Positions 9,516 to 17,935 of a DNA stretch of 54,273 nucleotides are shown here, piece after piece. A model generated the notes under the pieces. That model ran no database searches and had not been told where the DNA came from. It saw only the letters and a program-made list of their open reading frames with translations. Source of the stretch: Robiginitomaculum sp. (GTDB lineage: Bacteria; Pseudomonadota; Alphaproteobacteria; Caulobacterales; Maricaulaceae); assembly GCA_021647375.1 (NCBI GenBank), contig JAKIUV010000007.1, positions 1 through 54,273 of the forward strand, read 5' to 3'. Made by a program: the position numbers and the translations under genes. Within the stretch, counting starts at the first letter, position 1; each line of letters starts with the position of its first letter.

Positions 9516-9884
9516 CTAGTCCTCTAAACTTGTATATGTGCCGGGGGTAAAACGGGGTTGGCAAATGGTTTTAAAGATTAAATCCCCTTCGCCCGTATTG
9601 GTAATGCGCTGGCTTTGCCCAGGCTCAATGCGAACACAATCGCCTATACTCATTAATGTGCTGACGCCGTCTATTTCCAGCAAGCCGCCGCCGCTCTCTA
9701 TGATATACCATTCAAGAATAGACAGGCTGTGCAATTGCGTGGTGACGCCGGGCGGCACGCGGCAGACGGCGACAGAAAGCGCTGTCTCGTCCGCACTGTT
9801 CATCACTTCGCGCACATAAATACGCTCACCCATCCAGTATTCATCAGGGTTCGGGGAGCGAAAAATATGTGGCTTTTTCGTCAT
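9516..9884 (-). CDS. Small cupin-domain protein, partner of mtnA
   Basis: This 122-residue single-domain cupin starts from the ATG at 9884 (MTKKPHIFRSPNPDEYWMG). A longer frame to 9983 adds an unlikely 33-residue extension. Cupin motif 1 reads LHSLSILEWYIIESGGG and motif 2 reads GDCVRIEPGQSQRITNTG, followed by ICQPRF. Of the usual metal ligands, the first His and the Glu are kept, the second His is Leu, and the motif 2 His is Gln, so metal binding would be unusual. It is directly upstream of mtnA with a 2-bp gap, which ties it to methylthio-sugar metabolism. Its reaction cannot be read from the sequence. Confidence 0.8.
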   Translation of the reverse strand: MTKKPHIFRSPNPDEYWMGERIYVREVMNSADETALSVAVCRVPPGVTTQLHSLSILEWYIIESGGGLLEIDGVSTLMSIGDCVRIEPGQSQRITNTGEGDLIFKTICQPRFTPGTYTSLED

Positions 9885-10009
9885 AGCTTTGCTTTGCAAT
9901 AATTTCGTGTATCTTGCAAGTACGCCTTGGGATTCATCACGAATAATTGTGATTACCAACGTCAAACTTGGGGTATGTAACAATTTAAAACGAGCGGAGT
10001 TTTAAAAGT
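9885..10009. promoter_or_regulatory. Divergent promoter region, cupin-mtnA and GST
   Basis: This 125-bp AT-rich gap lies between the divergent cupin (minus) and GST (plus) starts. It must hold the promoters of both transcripts. I see no convincing palindrome or riboswitch-like fold. Before the GST start, a GAGCGGAGTTTT stretch contains a plausible GGAG ribosome-binding site. Confidence 0.5.
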
Positions 10010-10837
10010 ATGAGAAAGACAAACGAATATCAACCGGCAAAAGTATGGAAATGGGATGCGGAAAGCGGTGGTAGATTTGCTAGTATTAACCGCCCCATAG
10101 CGGGCGCGACCCATGATAAAGAATTGCCCGTGGGCGCGCATCCGTTTCAGCTTTATTCCCTCGGTACGCCCAACGGTGTTAAGGTCACGGTGATGTTCGA
10201 AGAGTTATTGGTGCTCGGCCACACGGGCGCGGAATATGATGCGTGGCTGATCAATATATTGGAGGGCGATCAATTCTCCAGCGGTTTTGTTGCGGTCAAC
10301 CCCAATTCCAAAATCCCGGCGCTGATGGATAGGAGTGATCCCAAAACGCCACAGCGGATTTTCGAGAGCGGTGCCATGCTGCTATACCTCGCCGAGAAAT
10401 TCGGGGAATTCCTGCCCACAGACCATGCCGCTCGCACAGAAACCCTGTCATGGTTGTTCTGGCAAATGGGCAGTGCGCCTTATCTGGGCGGTGGGTTCGG
10501 GCATTTTTACGCCTATGCCCCCGAAAAAATAGAATACTGCATTGACCGTTTCGCCATGGAGGTCAAACGCGAACTAGACGTGCTCGACCGCCGTCTAGCC
10601 GACAACGAATTTATCGCAGGCGTAGAGTACACCATAGCTGACATGGCCATCTGGCCGTGGTACGGGTGTCTGGTCATTGATGACCTCTACAATGCACAAG
10701 ATTTTCTCGAAGTGGGGAGTTACAAACACGTCACAAGATGGGCAGAAATGATAGCCGCCCGTCCCGCCGTCCAGCGAGGCCGTATGGTCAACCGCACATG
10801 GGGCGAGGAGAGCGAGCAATTGCCCGAGCGGCATTAA
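10010..10837 (+). CDS. YghU-like glutathione transferase / disulfide reductase
   Basis: This 275-residue two-domain glutathione transferase resembles YghU (Nu class). The N-terminal extension (about residues 1-45) contains NEYQPAKVWKW. A thioredoxin fold follows, with LYSLGTPNGVKVTVMFEELL, the cis-proline region NPNSKIPALMD and the glutathione-contact segment FESGAMLLYLAEKFG. The helical C-terminal domain contains EFIAGVEYTIADMAIWPWYG. Nu-class enzymes bind two glutathiones and act as glutathione-dependent disulfide reductases. It is divergent from the cupin-mtnA pair across 125 bp, so co-regulation is plausible. Substrate is unknown. Confidence 0.88.
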   Translation: MRKTNEYQPAKVWKWDAESGGRFASINRPIAGATHDKELPVGAHPFQLYSLGTPNGVKVTVMFEELLVLGHTGAEYDAWLINILEGDQFSSGFVAVNPNSKIPALMDRSDPKTPQRIFESGAMLLYLAEKFGEFLPTDHAARTETLSWLFWQMGSAPYLGGGFGHFYAYAPEKIEYCIDRFAMEVKRELDVLDRRLADNEFIAGVEYTIADMAIWPWYGCLVIDDLYNAQDFLEVGSYKHVTRWAEMIAARPAVQRGRMVNRTWGEESEQLPERH

Positions 10838-10874
10838 TGTAGCGGATTTTGAGGTCTGATTAAGGAGGTGTGCT

Positions 10875-11705
10875 TTACTCCGTCGCCGCAAACCCGCACT
10901 GGTTTTGTTCCATTTTAATCTGCTTGGTCAGGCGCACGGCGTTTTGTGCATAGGCTTCTGTGACCGAGCCTTTATTTACGGTCTTGCCGCGCAATGTGCT
11001 CACATTTTCGCATAAATGGAACACAAGTTTGGAGCTGGATTTCTTGGCTCCTGCCTTAGGCGCGATCCAGTACACCACATCTTGGCCATTTGTTGCGGCG
11101 GCAACTGCCGCAGAATCCTTGGCGATTTCCTGGGCTTGGGCGGCAACGGCGGGTGAGCAGGCTGTCGTAGGCTCTTGGGCTTTAATCTGCGCAGCACAGG
11201 CATTCATATCTTGGGTATATTGCTCGGTTGAAGGCGGATTAAAGTCGACCCCCATCACCGTGGCTAGCGCCGCCAAACCAAGCCCAACCCCGCCGGCAAT
11301 TTTTTTATTCTTTGGGTCCATATCTTTGTCGAGAAAGATTAAGGCCAGCAACGGCAGAAAAGCAATGACCGTTATAATCGCGCCGAGTTGGTTTTGTACG
11401 AAGAATTTAAACCCGTCCTCTTTGCTGGCCGGATCGTGCTTATTGGCCGCTTTCCACATCAAGCTACCGCCAAGCGCAAACACCGCGATGACCACCAAAA
11501 GCCCGATGAGCAGCGCCAAATTGCCGTCATTAAACGTGTCTTTCAGCAAGAAAACAATCGCCGCAATCTCCGTGCTAATAGCAACCACCCAAGCCATAGA
11601 GGCAAAGGTGCGCAATTTCTTAGCGCGAGATTTCTGGTCTTGCGAGGCCTGCCACGCTTTGGTGACATCCGTTTCTGGTTTCGTTTCTGGTGTTTTACCG
11701 TTCAT
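10875..11705 (-). CDS. Unknown four-helix membrane protein
   Basis: This protein of about 276 residues is not one I recognise. It has a charged N-terminus (about 35 residues), four hydrophobic segments (roughly residues 37-57, 64-86, 108-126 and 138-152) and a C-terminal soluble part of about 120 residues. The soluble part has four cysteines (NACAAQ, TTACSP, FHLCENV, NQCGFA), which would suit disulfides if it lies in the periplasm. The ATG at 11705 is chosen; another lies six bases upstream at 11711. It stands between the convergent GST gene and the divergent EF-hand gene. A long open frame on the opposite strand here is a shadow. Confidence 0.7.
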   Translation of the reverse strand: MNGKTPETKPETDVTKAWQASQDQKSRAKKLRTFASMAWVVAISTEIAAIVFLLKDTFNDGNLALLIGLLVVIAVFALGGSLMWKAANKHDPASKEDGFKFFVQNQLGAIITVIAFLPLLALIFLDKDMDPKNKKIAGGVGLGLAALATVMGVDFNPPSTEQYTQDMNACAAQIKAQEPTTACSPAVAAQAQEIAKDSAAVAAATNGQDVVYWIAPKAGAKKSSSKLVFHLCENVSTLRGKTVNKGSVTEAYAQNAVRLTKQIKMEQNQCGFAATE

Positions 11706-11877
11706 ATTCATATCCCCTATATAGACATTTGCGCTGAGCTTATCACAAGGTATTTCTCAAATCCATCAAAGAATGCACGGCAGTCTATGGGCGTGGGGCG
11801 ACTATGAATATTATTTAACGGGTATAAATAAGTAGCTCGTGTTATTTTCTATATGCAAAAACTATTGAGAGAAAATC

Positions 11878-12429
11878 ATGAAATATAAACTACTGTGCCT
11901 CGTTTTGGGGCCACTATTGTTATCCGCCTGCGCCAGTTCTGATGGACTTCAACACTCCAAATCAGAACCCGTGCGTAAAATTCGTAAGGCCAACGGCCCT
12001 ATTACATCAATTCGCCCTGCTAGCTTATTGTTTGCCAGTTTCAACCGTAATGACGATTACAGCATTGACCAAAAAGAGTTTGCAGATGGTTTGCAAAAAT
12101 CTTTCCAAATCGCAGACAGCAATAAAGATGAAAGGCTCTCACCGTTCGAACTGGAGCATTGGCGAAAAAATGCGCTAGGCTCTGTTGATGCATCTCCTGG
12201 AAGCATGACATTTGATGCTGATTTCAATCAAGTGGTTACACATGCCGAGTTTGATGCGGCGCTCGGAAAACTTTATCAAGCATCTGACAGAGACGGAAAT
12301 GGGATAATTAGTTTTGATGAACTTGTCAAAGTCATTTCAAGGCCAACCCCGCGTTCAAACGGTACAAAGAAAAAGTCACCTGAACGCAAGCGAGGCGGTA
12401 AAGGCGGCGGTGGGCGTCATGGCGGGTAA
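11878..12429 (+). CDS. EF-hand calcium-binding lipoprotein
   Basis: This 183-residue protein has a lipoprotein signal peptide ending in LSAC (Cys18) and four EF-hand-like loops: FNRNDDYSIDQKEF, ADSNKDERLSPFEL, FDADFNQVVTHAEF and SDRDGNGIISFDEL. The last is the most canonical. The C-terminus is a basic, glycine-rich tail (KKKSPERKRGGKGGGGRHGG) that might contact surface polysaccharide or nucleic acid; that is a guess. A GAGAGA ribosome-binding site precedes the ATG. Such proteins are common in marine Alphaproteobacteria, but their roles are mostly unknown. Confidence 0.85.
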   Translation: MKYKLLCLVLGPLLLSACASSDGLQHSKSEPVRKIRKANGPITSIRPASLLFASFNRNDDYSIDQKEFADGLQKSFQIADSNKDERLSPFELEHWRKNALGSVDASPGSMTFDADFNQVVTHAEFDAALGKLYQASDRDGNGIISFDELVKVISRPTPRSNGTKKKSPERKRGGKGGGGRHGG

Positions 12430-12469
12430 ATTACCTTTAAGGCTACTGTGGAGGGTAAACAGACGCCAT

Positions 12470-12502
12470 ACTGGATACCCTCCTGCGTGGGTATGGCGGG
12501 GG
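12470..12502. repeat. Short hairpin repeat, possible dispersed element
   Basis: The stretch has a 6-bp perfect stem (ATACCC at 12475-12480, GGGTAT at 12489-12494) around an 8-base loop, flanked by ACTGG and GGCGGGGG. Its layout resembles the dispersed proteobacterial palindromes of the type CTGGATTCCCGCC...GGGAATGACGG, in degraded form. It lies in the 196-bp gap between the EF-hand and SDR genes. It is the only copy I noticed in the window, so membership of a repeat family is unproven. Confidence 0.4.
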
Positions 12503-12625
12503 AAATTGAAATTCCCTACTTCCCAAAACCTGCAATCCATGGCATTTACCTTTTAAGTTAAAAAGGGCATAACATGAAAAACCTTTGGTTGGAGGGGGAT
12601 GCTTGGGCGTTTGTTGTAGGGAGTT

Positions 12626-13390
12626 GTGGTGGTCTCTGATTTACTAGATTTGACAGGCCGCACGGCTTTGGTTACGGGGGCGGGCGGCGGTATTGGTGCG
12701 GCTGTTGCCCGTAAATTATCGGATGCGGGTGCGCGGGTTATTTTGCATTATAACCGCAGCAAAACGGACGCGGAGACCTTGGCGCGCGCAATCAATGCTG
12801 AGCGGGTCATTGCTGGCGACCTTGCAGAACCGCGAAAAATAAAAGCCATGATCAGCACATTGGTGGCCGAAGGCCGCTTACCGGATTTGCTGGTTAACAA
12901 TGCGGGCGTGCAAACACTCGGTAGTATTTTGGAGGCGGACGAGCATGTTTGGCAGGATATTAACAAGGTCAATCTTGGCGGTATTTATGCCCTGACCAAA
13001 TATGTGGCGAATGCGCTCATCGCAGAAAAGCGCGGTGGGGCTATCGTCAATATTGCCTCTATCGAGGGTCTCGACCCGGCGCAAGACCACGCCCATTATG
13101 CGGCGTCCAAAGCGGCAGTTTTGATGTACACCCGCGCAAGTGCGCTTGAACTTGGGCTACATAATATCCGTGTCAACGCAGTTGCACCGGGGCTAATCTC
13201 TCGGCCAGACATCGAAACAGACTGGCCGGAGGGTGTAGAACGCTGGCAAGAGCGCGCCCCGCTTACGCGTCTCGGCACGGGCGAGGATGTGGCCAACGCC
13301 GTTTTGTTCTTGCTAAGTCCTGCCGCAGTGTGGGTTTCGGGCAACACTCTCATTGTAGATGGTGGTATGTCGGCACAAAACAGGTGGTAA
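12626..13390 (+). CDS. Short-chain dehydrogenase/reductase
   Basis: This classical SDR of about 254 residues has the cofactor motif TGAGGGIG near residues 17-24, NNAG at about 89-92, the catalytic Ser in NIASIEG and the YAASK motif. The C-terminal LIVDGGMSAQNRW is usual for the family. Start is GTG; a GGGAG site at 12619-12623 suits the second in-frame GTG (12629) slightly better than the first (12626). It precedes the TonB-dependent receptor by under 60 bp, so they probably share a transcript. The substrate cannot be assigned; sugars, hydroxy-acids or fatty acyl groups are all possible. Confidence 0.88.
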   Translation: MVVSDLLDLTGRTALVTGAGGGIGAAVARKLSDAGARVILHYNRSKTDAETLARAINAERVIAGDLAEPRKIKAMISTLVAEGRLPDLLVNNAGVQTLGSILEADEHVWQDINKVNLGGIYALTKYVANALIAEKRGGAIVNIASIEGLDPAQDHAHYAASKAAVLMYTRASALELGLHNIRVNAVAPGLISRPDIETDWPEGVERWQERAPLTRLGTGEDVANAVLFLLSPAAVWVSGNTLIVDGGMSAQNRW

Positions 13391-13448
13391 TTTTGGCATC
13401 CGACTTTACTATTATAAAAGGAATCATTTTAACCCAAAGGGGATGCAT

Positions 13449-15677
13449 ATGTCTGCACCGATTAAAACCATAAAACGCGCACTGCTTTTGAGCGCCAGCG
13501 CCATCACCGCCAGCACGCTATTATATAGCGGCTCCGCATTCGCCCAGTTGGACGAAATTATCGTCACCGCGCAAAAGCGTGAGGAAAATATACAGGACGT
13601 GCCAATCTCGATTACGGCAATCCCGGCAAAAGAGGTCAATGTCATCTTGCAAGGCGGCGGTGATATTCTCAGCCTAGCCAACCGCACCCCGGGTCTATAC
13701 GCTGAAAGCTCCAATGGTCGTACAGCACCGCGTCTCTATATTCGCGGTCTTGGCAATTCCGATTTCGCCTTACAAGCCACACAGCCCGTATCCGTGATTA
13801 TGAATGATGTGATTTTGGAGAACACGCTTCTTAAATCATTCCCAATCTTCGACGTGCAACAGATTGAAGTTCTGCGCGGCCCGCAGGGCACATTGTTTGG
13901 TCGTAATACGCCAGCGGGGATCGTTAAGTTTTCTTCGGTTAGACCTTCGCAAGATGCGGATTGGAATTTCTCAACAAGCTACGGCACATATGGATCTTCG
14001 AATACCCAAGCTGCATTTGGAGGCAGCATGGGCGAGACTTTGTCTGCACGTATTTCTGGCGCGTATATTCGCCGTAATGATTATGTGGACAATACTTTCA
14101 CGGGCGAAAAAAATGCGCTTGGCGGGTTTTATGATCTGGCTGGACGCGCACAATTTCTTTGGACGCCGGGTGATAACTTTGACGCACTTTTGGAAGTTAA
14201 GGGGCGTGAGGAAAAAGGCACTGCGACTTTGTTCCGTGCTAATATTTTGACCACAGGTTCTAATAAAATCAATAGCAACTTCGTCAAGGATGAAGTCTCT
14301 TATGATGGTGGTGCAGGTAATCCGCAAGCTATTAACTCTTCAGGTATCTCGCTGAATATGAACTATGATTTTGGTGATATGACACTGACATCTATCTCAG
14401 CATTTGATCAAGCTACCGGTTTGTCTCGCGGTGATATTGATGGTGGTTTTGGCGGCTTCTTTGCAGGTCAAGCCTCTGGCCCAGGCTTTATTCCATTTGC
14501 CTCAGATACGGGTAATGAATATTTCACCAGCCAATATACCCAAGAAATTCGGCTCGCCAGTAATGGTGATGAGGTGATTGATTGGCAAATCGGTGGATTT
14601 TTCTTCCGCTCAAAACTCAAAGCTTTAACCGATCCAGGCTTCGTCCCACCGTCTACATTGGTTGACCATAAAGAAGCGGTTGCATTATTTGGCCAAGCGT
14701 CTTTTGAGGTTTCGGATTTAACAACAGTAACGGGCGGCATCCGGTTTACGGATGACGCCGCAGATTTGATTGTATTTAATCAGCCCGGCGCTCCTGTCCC
14801 TGACACAAATGTGAGCGCTCAAGAAGTAAGTTGGGATCTCAGTGTTAATCATGAGCTAAATGACGATATGAATGTCTATGCGCGTATAGCAAAAGGTTTT
14901 CGCGGCCCCTCTATTCAAGGTCGGAATGTAGCTTTCTTTGGCGGCGTTTCTACGGCTGATCCTGAAACTATCCAATCTTATGAGCTTGGCTTCAAGTCCA
15001 TTCTTGCTGGGGGTAATCTTCGTTTCAATGCAGCCGCATTCTACTATGTTGTGAGCGATCAGCAATTTACGGCGGTTGGCGGTACAGGCAATCTGATTGG
15101 TCTTATCAATGCAGACAAAGGCGTTGGTAAAGGATTCGAATTTGATGCGACTTGGGCTATTAGTGAAAATTTTGATATTTCGGGCGGCTTCGCTTATAAT
15201 GATACAGAAATCCAAGATAGTGCATTGGCGGTTTCAACATGTGGGTCTGCTAATTTCGCAGGATTGCCAGGTTCAGGTTCATTCAACTGTACGCCGACAG
15301 ATCCTATTGATGCCCGTGGATTTGCTCTCATTGATGGTAACCCATTCCCGAATGCACCGAAGATTACGGCGAATTTCATTGCTGATTACCATGCGCCGAT
15401 TTCGGATGATATGACACTTAACATCTCTGTTGACGGGTCTATTCAAGGTCAAACAAATTTGTTCTTGTACGAATCTGTTGAGTTTAATACCTCCGGCAAT
15501 TTTGAGCTTGGTGCTAAAATTGGCCTTGGCTTCCAAGACGACAAATACGAAATCGCCGCCTTTGCCCGTAATCTGACCGACGAGGTCAATCTGGCTGGCG
15601 GTATCGACTTTAATAACAATACCGGTTTCGTAACCGAGCCACGGATAATTGGTATTATGTTTAGTGCCAGAAACTAA
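13449..15677 (+). CDS. TonB-dependent outer-membrane receptor
   Basis: This 742-residue protein has a signal peptide ending AFA, then a TonB box-like DEIIVTAQKREENIQDVPIS, a plug domain (RTAPRLYIRGLG, EVLRGPQGTLFGRNTPAG) and a long beta-barrel ending in an aromatic-poor strand (IIGIMFSARN). The ATG at 13449 is chosen because AAAGGGG lies six bases upstream; the open frame extends further upstream but would overlap the SDR gene. These receptors import iron chelates, vitamins, sugars or other large nutrients using TonB energy. The ligand is not evident. Co-location with the SDR suggests uptake of a catabolic substrate rather than iron alone. Confidence 0.92.
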   Translation: MSAPIKTIKRALLLSASAITASTLLYSGSAFAQLDEIIVTAQKREENIQDVPISITAIPAKEVNVILQGGGDILSLANRTPGLYAESSNGRTAPRLYIRGLGNSDFALQATQPVSVIMNDVILENTLLKSFPIFDVQQIEVLRGPQGTLFGRNTPAGIVKFSSVRPSQDADWNFSTSYGTYGSSNTQAAFGGSMGETLSARISGAYIRRNDYVDNTFTGEKNALGGFYDLAGRAQFLWTPGDNFDALLEVKGREEKGTATLFRANILTTGSNKINSNFVKDEVSYDGGAGNPQAINSSGISLNMNYDFGDMTLTSISAFDQATGLSRGDIDGGFGGFFAGQASGPGFIPFASDTGNEYFTSQYTQEIRLASNGDEVIDWQIGGFFFRSKLKALTDPGFVPPSTLVDHKEAVALFGQASFEVSDLTTVTGGIRFTDDAADLIVFNQPGAPVPDTNVSAQEVSWDLSVNHELNDDMNVYARIAKGFRGPSIQGRNVAFFGGVSTADPETIQSYELGFKSILAGGNLRFNAAAFYYVVSDQQFTAVGGTGNLIGLINADKGVGKGFEFDATWAISENFDISGGFAYNDTEIQDSALAVSTCGSANFAGLPGSGSFNCTPTDPIDARGFALIDGNPFPNAPKITANFIADYHAPISDDMTLNISVDGSIQGQTNLFLYESVEFNTSGNFELGAKIGLGFQDDKYEIAAFARNLTDEVNLAGGIDFNNNTGFVTEPRIIGIMFSARN

Positions 15678-15700
15678 AATGTAGCTTTATATGTTATTTA

Positions 15701-15729
15701 AACCCTCGTAGTTTTCTACGGGGGTTTTT
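15701..15729 (+). terminator. Rho-independent terminator after TonB receptor
   Basis: An 11-bp stem (AACCCTCGTAG at 15701-15711, CTACGGGGGTT at 15716-15726, with one G-U pair) encloses a four-base loop and is followed by a T run to 15729. It lies 24 bp after the receptor stop. It separates the SDR-receptor unit from the downstream dioxygenase operon. Confidence 0.88.
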
Positions 15730-15765
15730 CTTTGACCAAGTCATAAACAAGCGTAGTATCATCTT

Positions 15766-16617
15766 ATGTTAACTGCTGAACAAAAAAACCAATTTGAGGA
15801 CAACGGCTTTGTTGTTCTACCGGGTTTTAAGTCCCCAGGAGAACTATTGACCCTCAAAAACCGTGCCAATGCTATTGCTGCCGCCCATGATTTTGATGCC
15901 AGCAAAGAGGTGTTTTCAACAAGTGCGCAGCGCGGGCCGCAGGCCGATAGAGTGCAAGACTATTTTCTTGAATCTGCCAATGAAGTCCGGTGTTTTTTTG
16001 AAGAAAAAGCTTTTGATATTAATGGGGTACTAAAACAACCTCTTGCACAATCCATCAACAAAATTGGTCATGCCATGCACGACCTTGACCCGGTATTTTC
16101 GGACTTTTCCCACGGGGGTAAATTGGCAGAACTGGCGGAGATTGTCGGCCTGCAAGAGCCGCAAATCTGGCAATCCATGTATATTTTCAAACAGCCCCGT
16201 ATCGGCGGGCAGGTGGATTGGCACCAAGATACCGGGTTTTTCTATACCACCCCGCAATCAGTCACGACGTTCTGGTTCGCCGTGGATGATGCGACCCTTG
16301 AGAACGGTTGTATCTGGGTGGAGCCGGGCGGCCATAAAGGGCCGCTCCGCCAAAAATTTATCCGGAGTGGTCGCCAGACAAAATTGATTGATCTCGACGA
16401 TACACCGTGGCCGGAAACAGACAGTGCTGTTCCCGTCGAGGTCAAAGCCGGAACACTGGTCTGTTTTAACGGTATGTTGCCTCATTACAGTGCGCCAAAT
16501 ACATCCGGCAAAGCTCGCCATGCCTATACCTTGCATGTAACCGACGAGGTTTGCGTCTACGCGCCCCAGAATTGGATACAAAGAAGTAAGGATTTTCCTG
16601 TACGCGGCTTTATATAG
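15766..16617 (+). CDS. PhyH-family Fe(II)/2-oxoglutarate dioxygenase
   Basis: This 283-residue protein belongs to the phytanoyl-CoA dioxygenase family. The iron facial triad is visible: His153 and Asp155 in VDWHQDTGFFYTTP and His240 in NGMLPHYSAPNTSG, with Arg251 (RHAYTLHV) for 2-oxoglutarate. It should be an active cytoplasmic hydroxylase. It starts 36 bp after the terminator and is followed 16 bp later by guanine deaminase, so an operon is likely. The family acts on acyl-CoAs, amino acids and small natural products; pairing with a purine enzyme suggests a nucleobase-related substrate, which is only inference. Confidence 0.88.
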   Translation: MLTAEQKNQFEDNGFVVLPGFKSPGELLTLKNRANAIAAAHDFDASKEVFSTSAQRGPQADRVQDYFLESANEVRCFFEEKAFDINGVLKQPLAQSINKIGHAMHDLDPVFSDFSHGGKLAELAEIVGLQEPQIWQSMYIFKQPRIGGQVDWHQDTGFFYTTPQSVTTFWFAVDDATLENGCIWVEPGGHKGPLRQKFIRSGRQTKLIDLDDTPWPETDSAVPVEVKAGTLVCFNGMLPHYSAPNTSGKARHAYTLHVTDEVCVYAPQNWIQRSKDFPVRGFI

Positions 16618-16633
16618 CCATTACGAATATCTT

Positions 16634-17935
16634 ATGACGCAAAAAGCTTACAGAGCCGGAATATTCCATTTGCTGGACGACCCGCAAAATGATGTGGACG
16701 CATACCAATATTTCAAAGACGGCTTGCTCATAGTCGAGGACGGCCATGTCAAAGCCGTGGGTAGCTACCGCACATTGGTCAAGACATTACGAGCGTCCAC
16801 AAAAATCAACCACTATAAAAACCACCTAATCATGCCAGGATTTATCGACACCCATATCCATTTCCCGCAAGTTGATATTATCGGCTCATATGGGCGGCAA
16901 CTTATGGACTGGCTCCAGGATTATACCTTTCCCGCCGAGATGGCTTTTAAAGACCCGAAAGTTTGCAAAGAGACAGCTCGGTTTTTCGTGCGCGAGCTTT
17001 TGCGTAACGGTACGACCAGCGCCTTGGTGTTCGGCACCGTCCACGAAGGCTCTGCCGATGCTTTATTCATGGAGGCGCAAAAGAAAAACATGCGCCTGAT
17101 TGCGGGCAAGGTTTTGATGGATAGGGGCGCGCCCAAAGGATTATTGGACGGTCGCGACTTAGGCAGGGCGGCGACCAGGCGATTGATAAAGAAATGGCAC
17201 GGTACGGATAGACTCGGCTATGCCATTACGCCCAGATTTGCGCCTACTTCGACGCCTGCGCAATTGGCTATGGCAGGGGATCTTAAGGCGGAAAACCCAA
17301 GCGTCCACGTCCACACCCATATGTGTGAAAACAAGGACGAGATAAAATATGTGGGCGAATTGTTCCCGGACGCGGTGGATTATTTGGGCGTCTACGAAAA
17401 GCACGGACTGGTCGGCGATAAAACCGTATTGGCGCATGGTGTGCATATGTCGGCGTCTATGTGTAAGCGGATTTCTGCCTCCGGCGCAAGCATATCCCTG
17501 TGCCCGACATCCAATATGTTTATCGGCTCCGGCCTGTTTAATTTATCGCAATTACGACGCCACAAAGTCCGCCATGCCTTGGGCACAGACATAGGCGGCG
17601 GCACCAGTTTCTCGCTCTTGACCACTATGAATGCAGCTTATTCGGTCTGTCAGTTACGGGATTTATCGCTGTCGTCTCTGGACGCTTTTTATATGGCGAC
17701 ATTGGGTGCGGCCAAAGTACTCGGTATGGAAAAATATGTCGGGAATTTCGAGCTGGGCAAGGAGGCGGATTTTGTGGTCATGGATTTGAAAGCCACACCA
17801 CTGATTGCGCGCAGGCTTAAAACCGCGAAGCGCCTAAAAGCCCTGTTATTCGCAATCATGCTATTAGGCGATGACCGGATGATCCAAGAGACGTTCGTTA
17901 TGGGGCGTTCAGTTTATAAGAAAAAAATATTATGA
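16634..17935 (+). CDS. guaD: Guanine deaminase
   Basis: This 433-residue amidohydrolase has the metal motif PGFIDTHIHFPQVDIIGSYG, which is diagnostic for guanine deaminase, then HVHTHMCEN, LAHGVHMS and the metal-binding Asp in ALGTDIGGG. It hydrolyses guanine to xanthine and ammonia in the cytoplasm. It follows the PhyH gene by 16 bp and overlaps the DUF1643 gene by four bases (ATGA), so the three genes form an operon. No xanthine dehydrogenase or other purine-catabolic gene is present in the window. Confidence 0.92.
   Translation: MTQKAYRAGIFHLLDDPQNDVDAYQYFKDGLLIVEDGHVKAVGSYRTLVKTLRASTKINHYKNHLIMPGFIDTHIHFPQVDIIGSYGRQLMDWLQDYTFPAEMAFKDPKVCKETARFFVRELLRNGTTSALVFGTVHEGSADALFMEAQKKNMRLIAGKVLMDRGAPKGLLDGRDLGRAATRRLIKKWHGTDRLGYAITPRFAPTSTPAQLAMAGDLKAENPSVHVHTHMCENKDEIKYVGELFPDAVDYLGVYEKHGLVGDKTVLAHGVHMSASMCKRISASGASISLCPTSNMFIGSGLFNLSQLRRHKVRHALGTDIGGGTSFSLLTTMNAAYSVCQLRDLSLSSLDAFYMATLGAAKVLGMEKYVGNFELGKEADFVVMDLKATPLIARRLKTAKRLKALLFAIMLLGDDRMIQETFVMGRSVYKKKIL

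Noticed and set aside
9514..9564. Longer N-terminus for MtnA
   Set aside because: It would overlap the cupin gene, while the ATG at 9513 has a good ribosome-binding site and matches family starts.
10960..11724. 254-codon plus-strand frame opposite the unknown membrane protein
   Set aside because: The minus-strand frame has an ordinary start and sensible membrane topology; the plus-strand product has no recognisable domain.
12574..12639. 21-codon ORF (MKNLWLEGDAWAFVVG...) overlapping the SDR start
   Set aside because: It could be a leader peptide, but it lacks a convincing ribosome-binding site and any attenuator structure.
13359..13448. 30-residue extension of the TonB receptor
   Set aside because: It overlaps the SDR gene and would precede the signal peptide; the ATG at 13449 has a well-spaced AAAGGGG.
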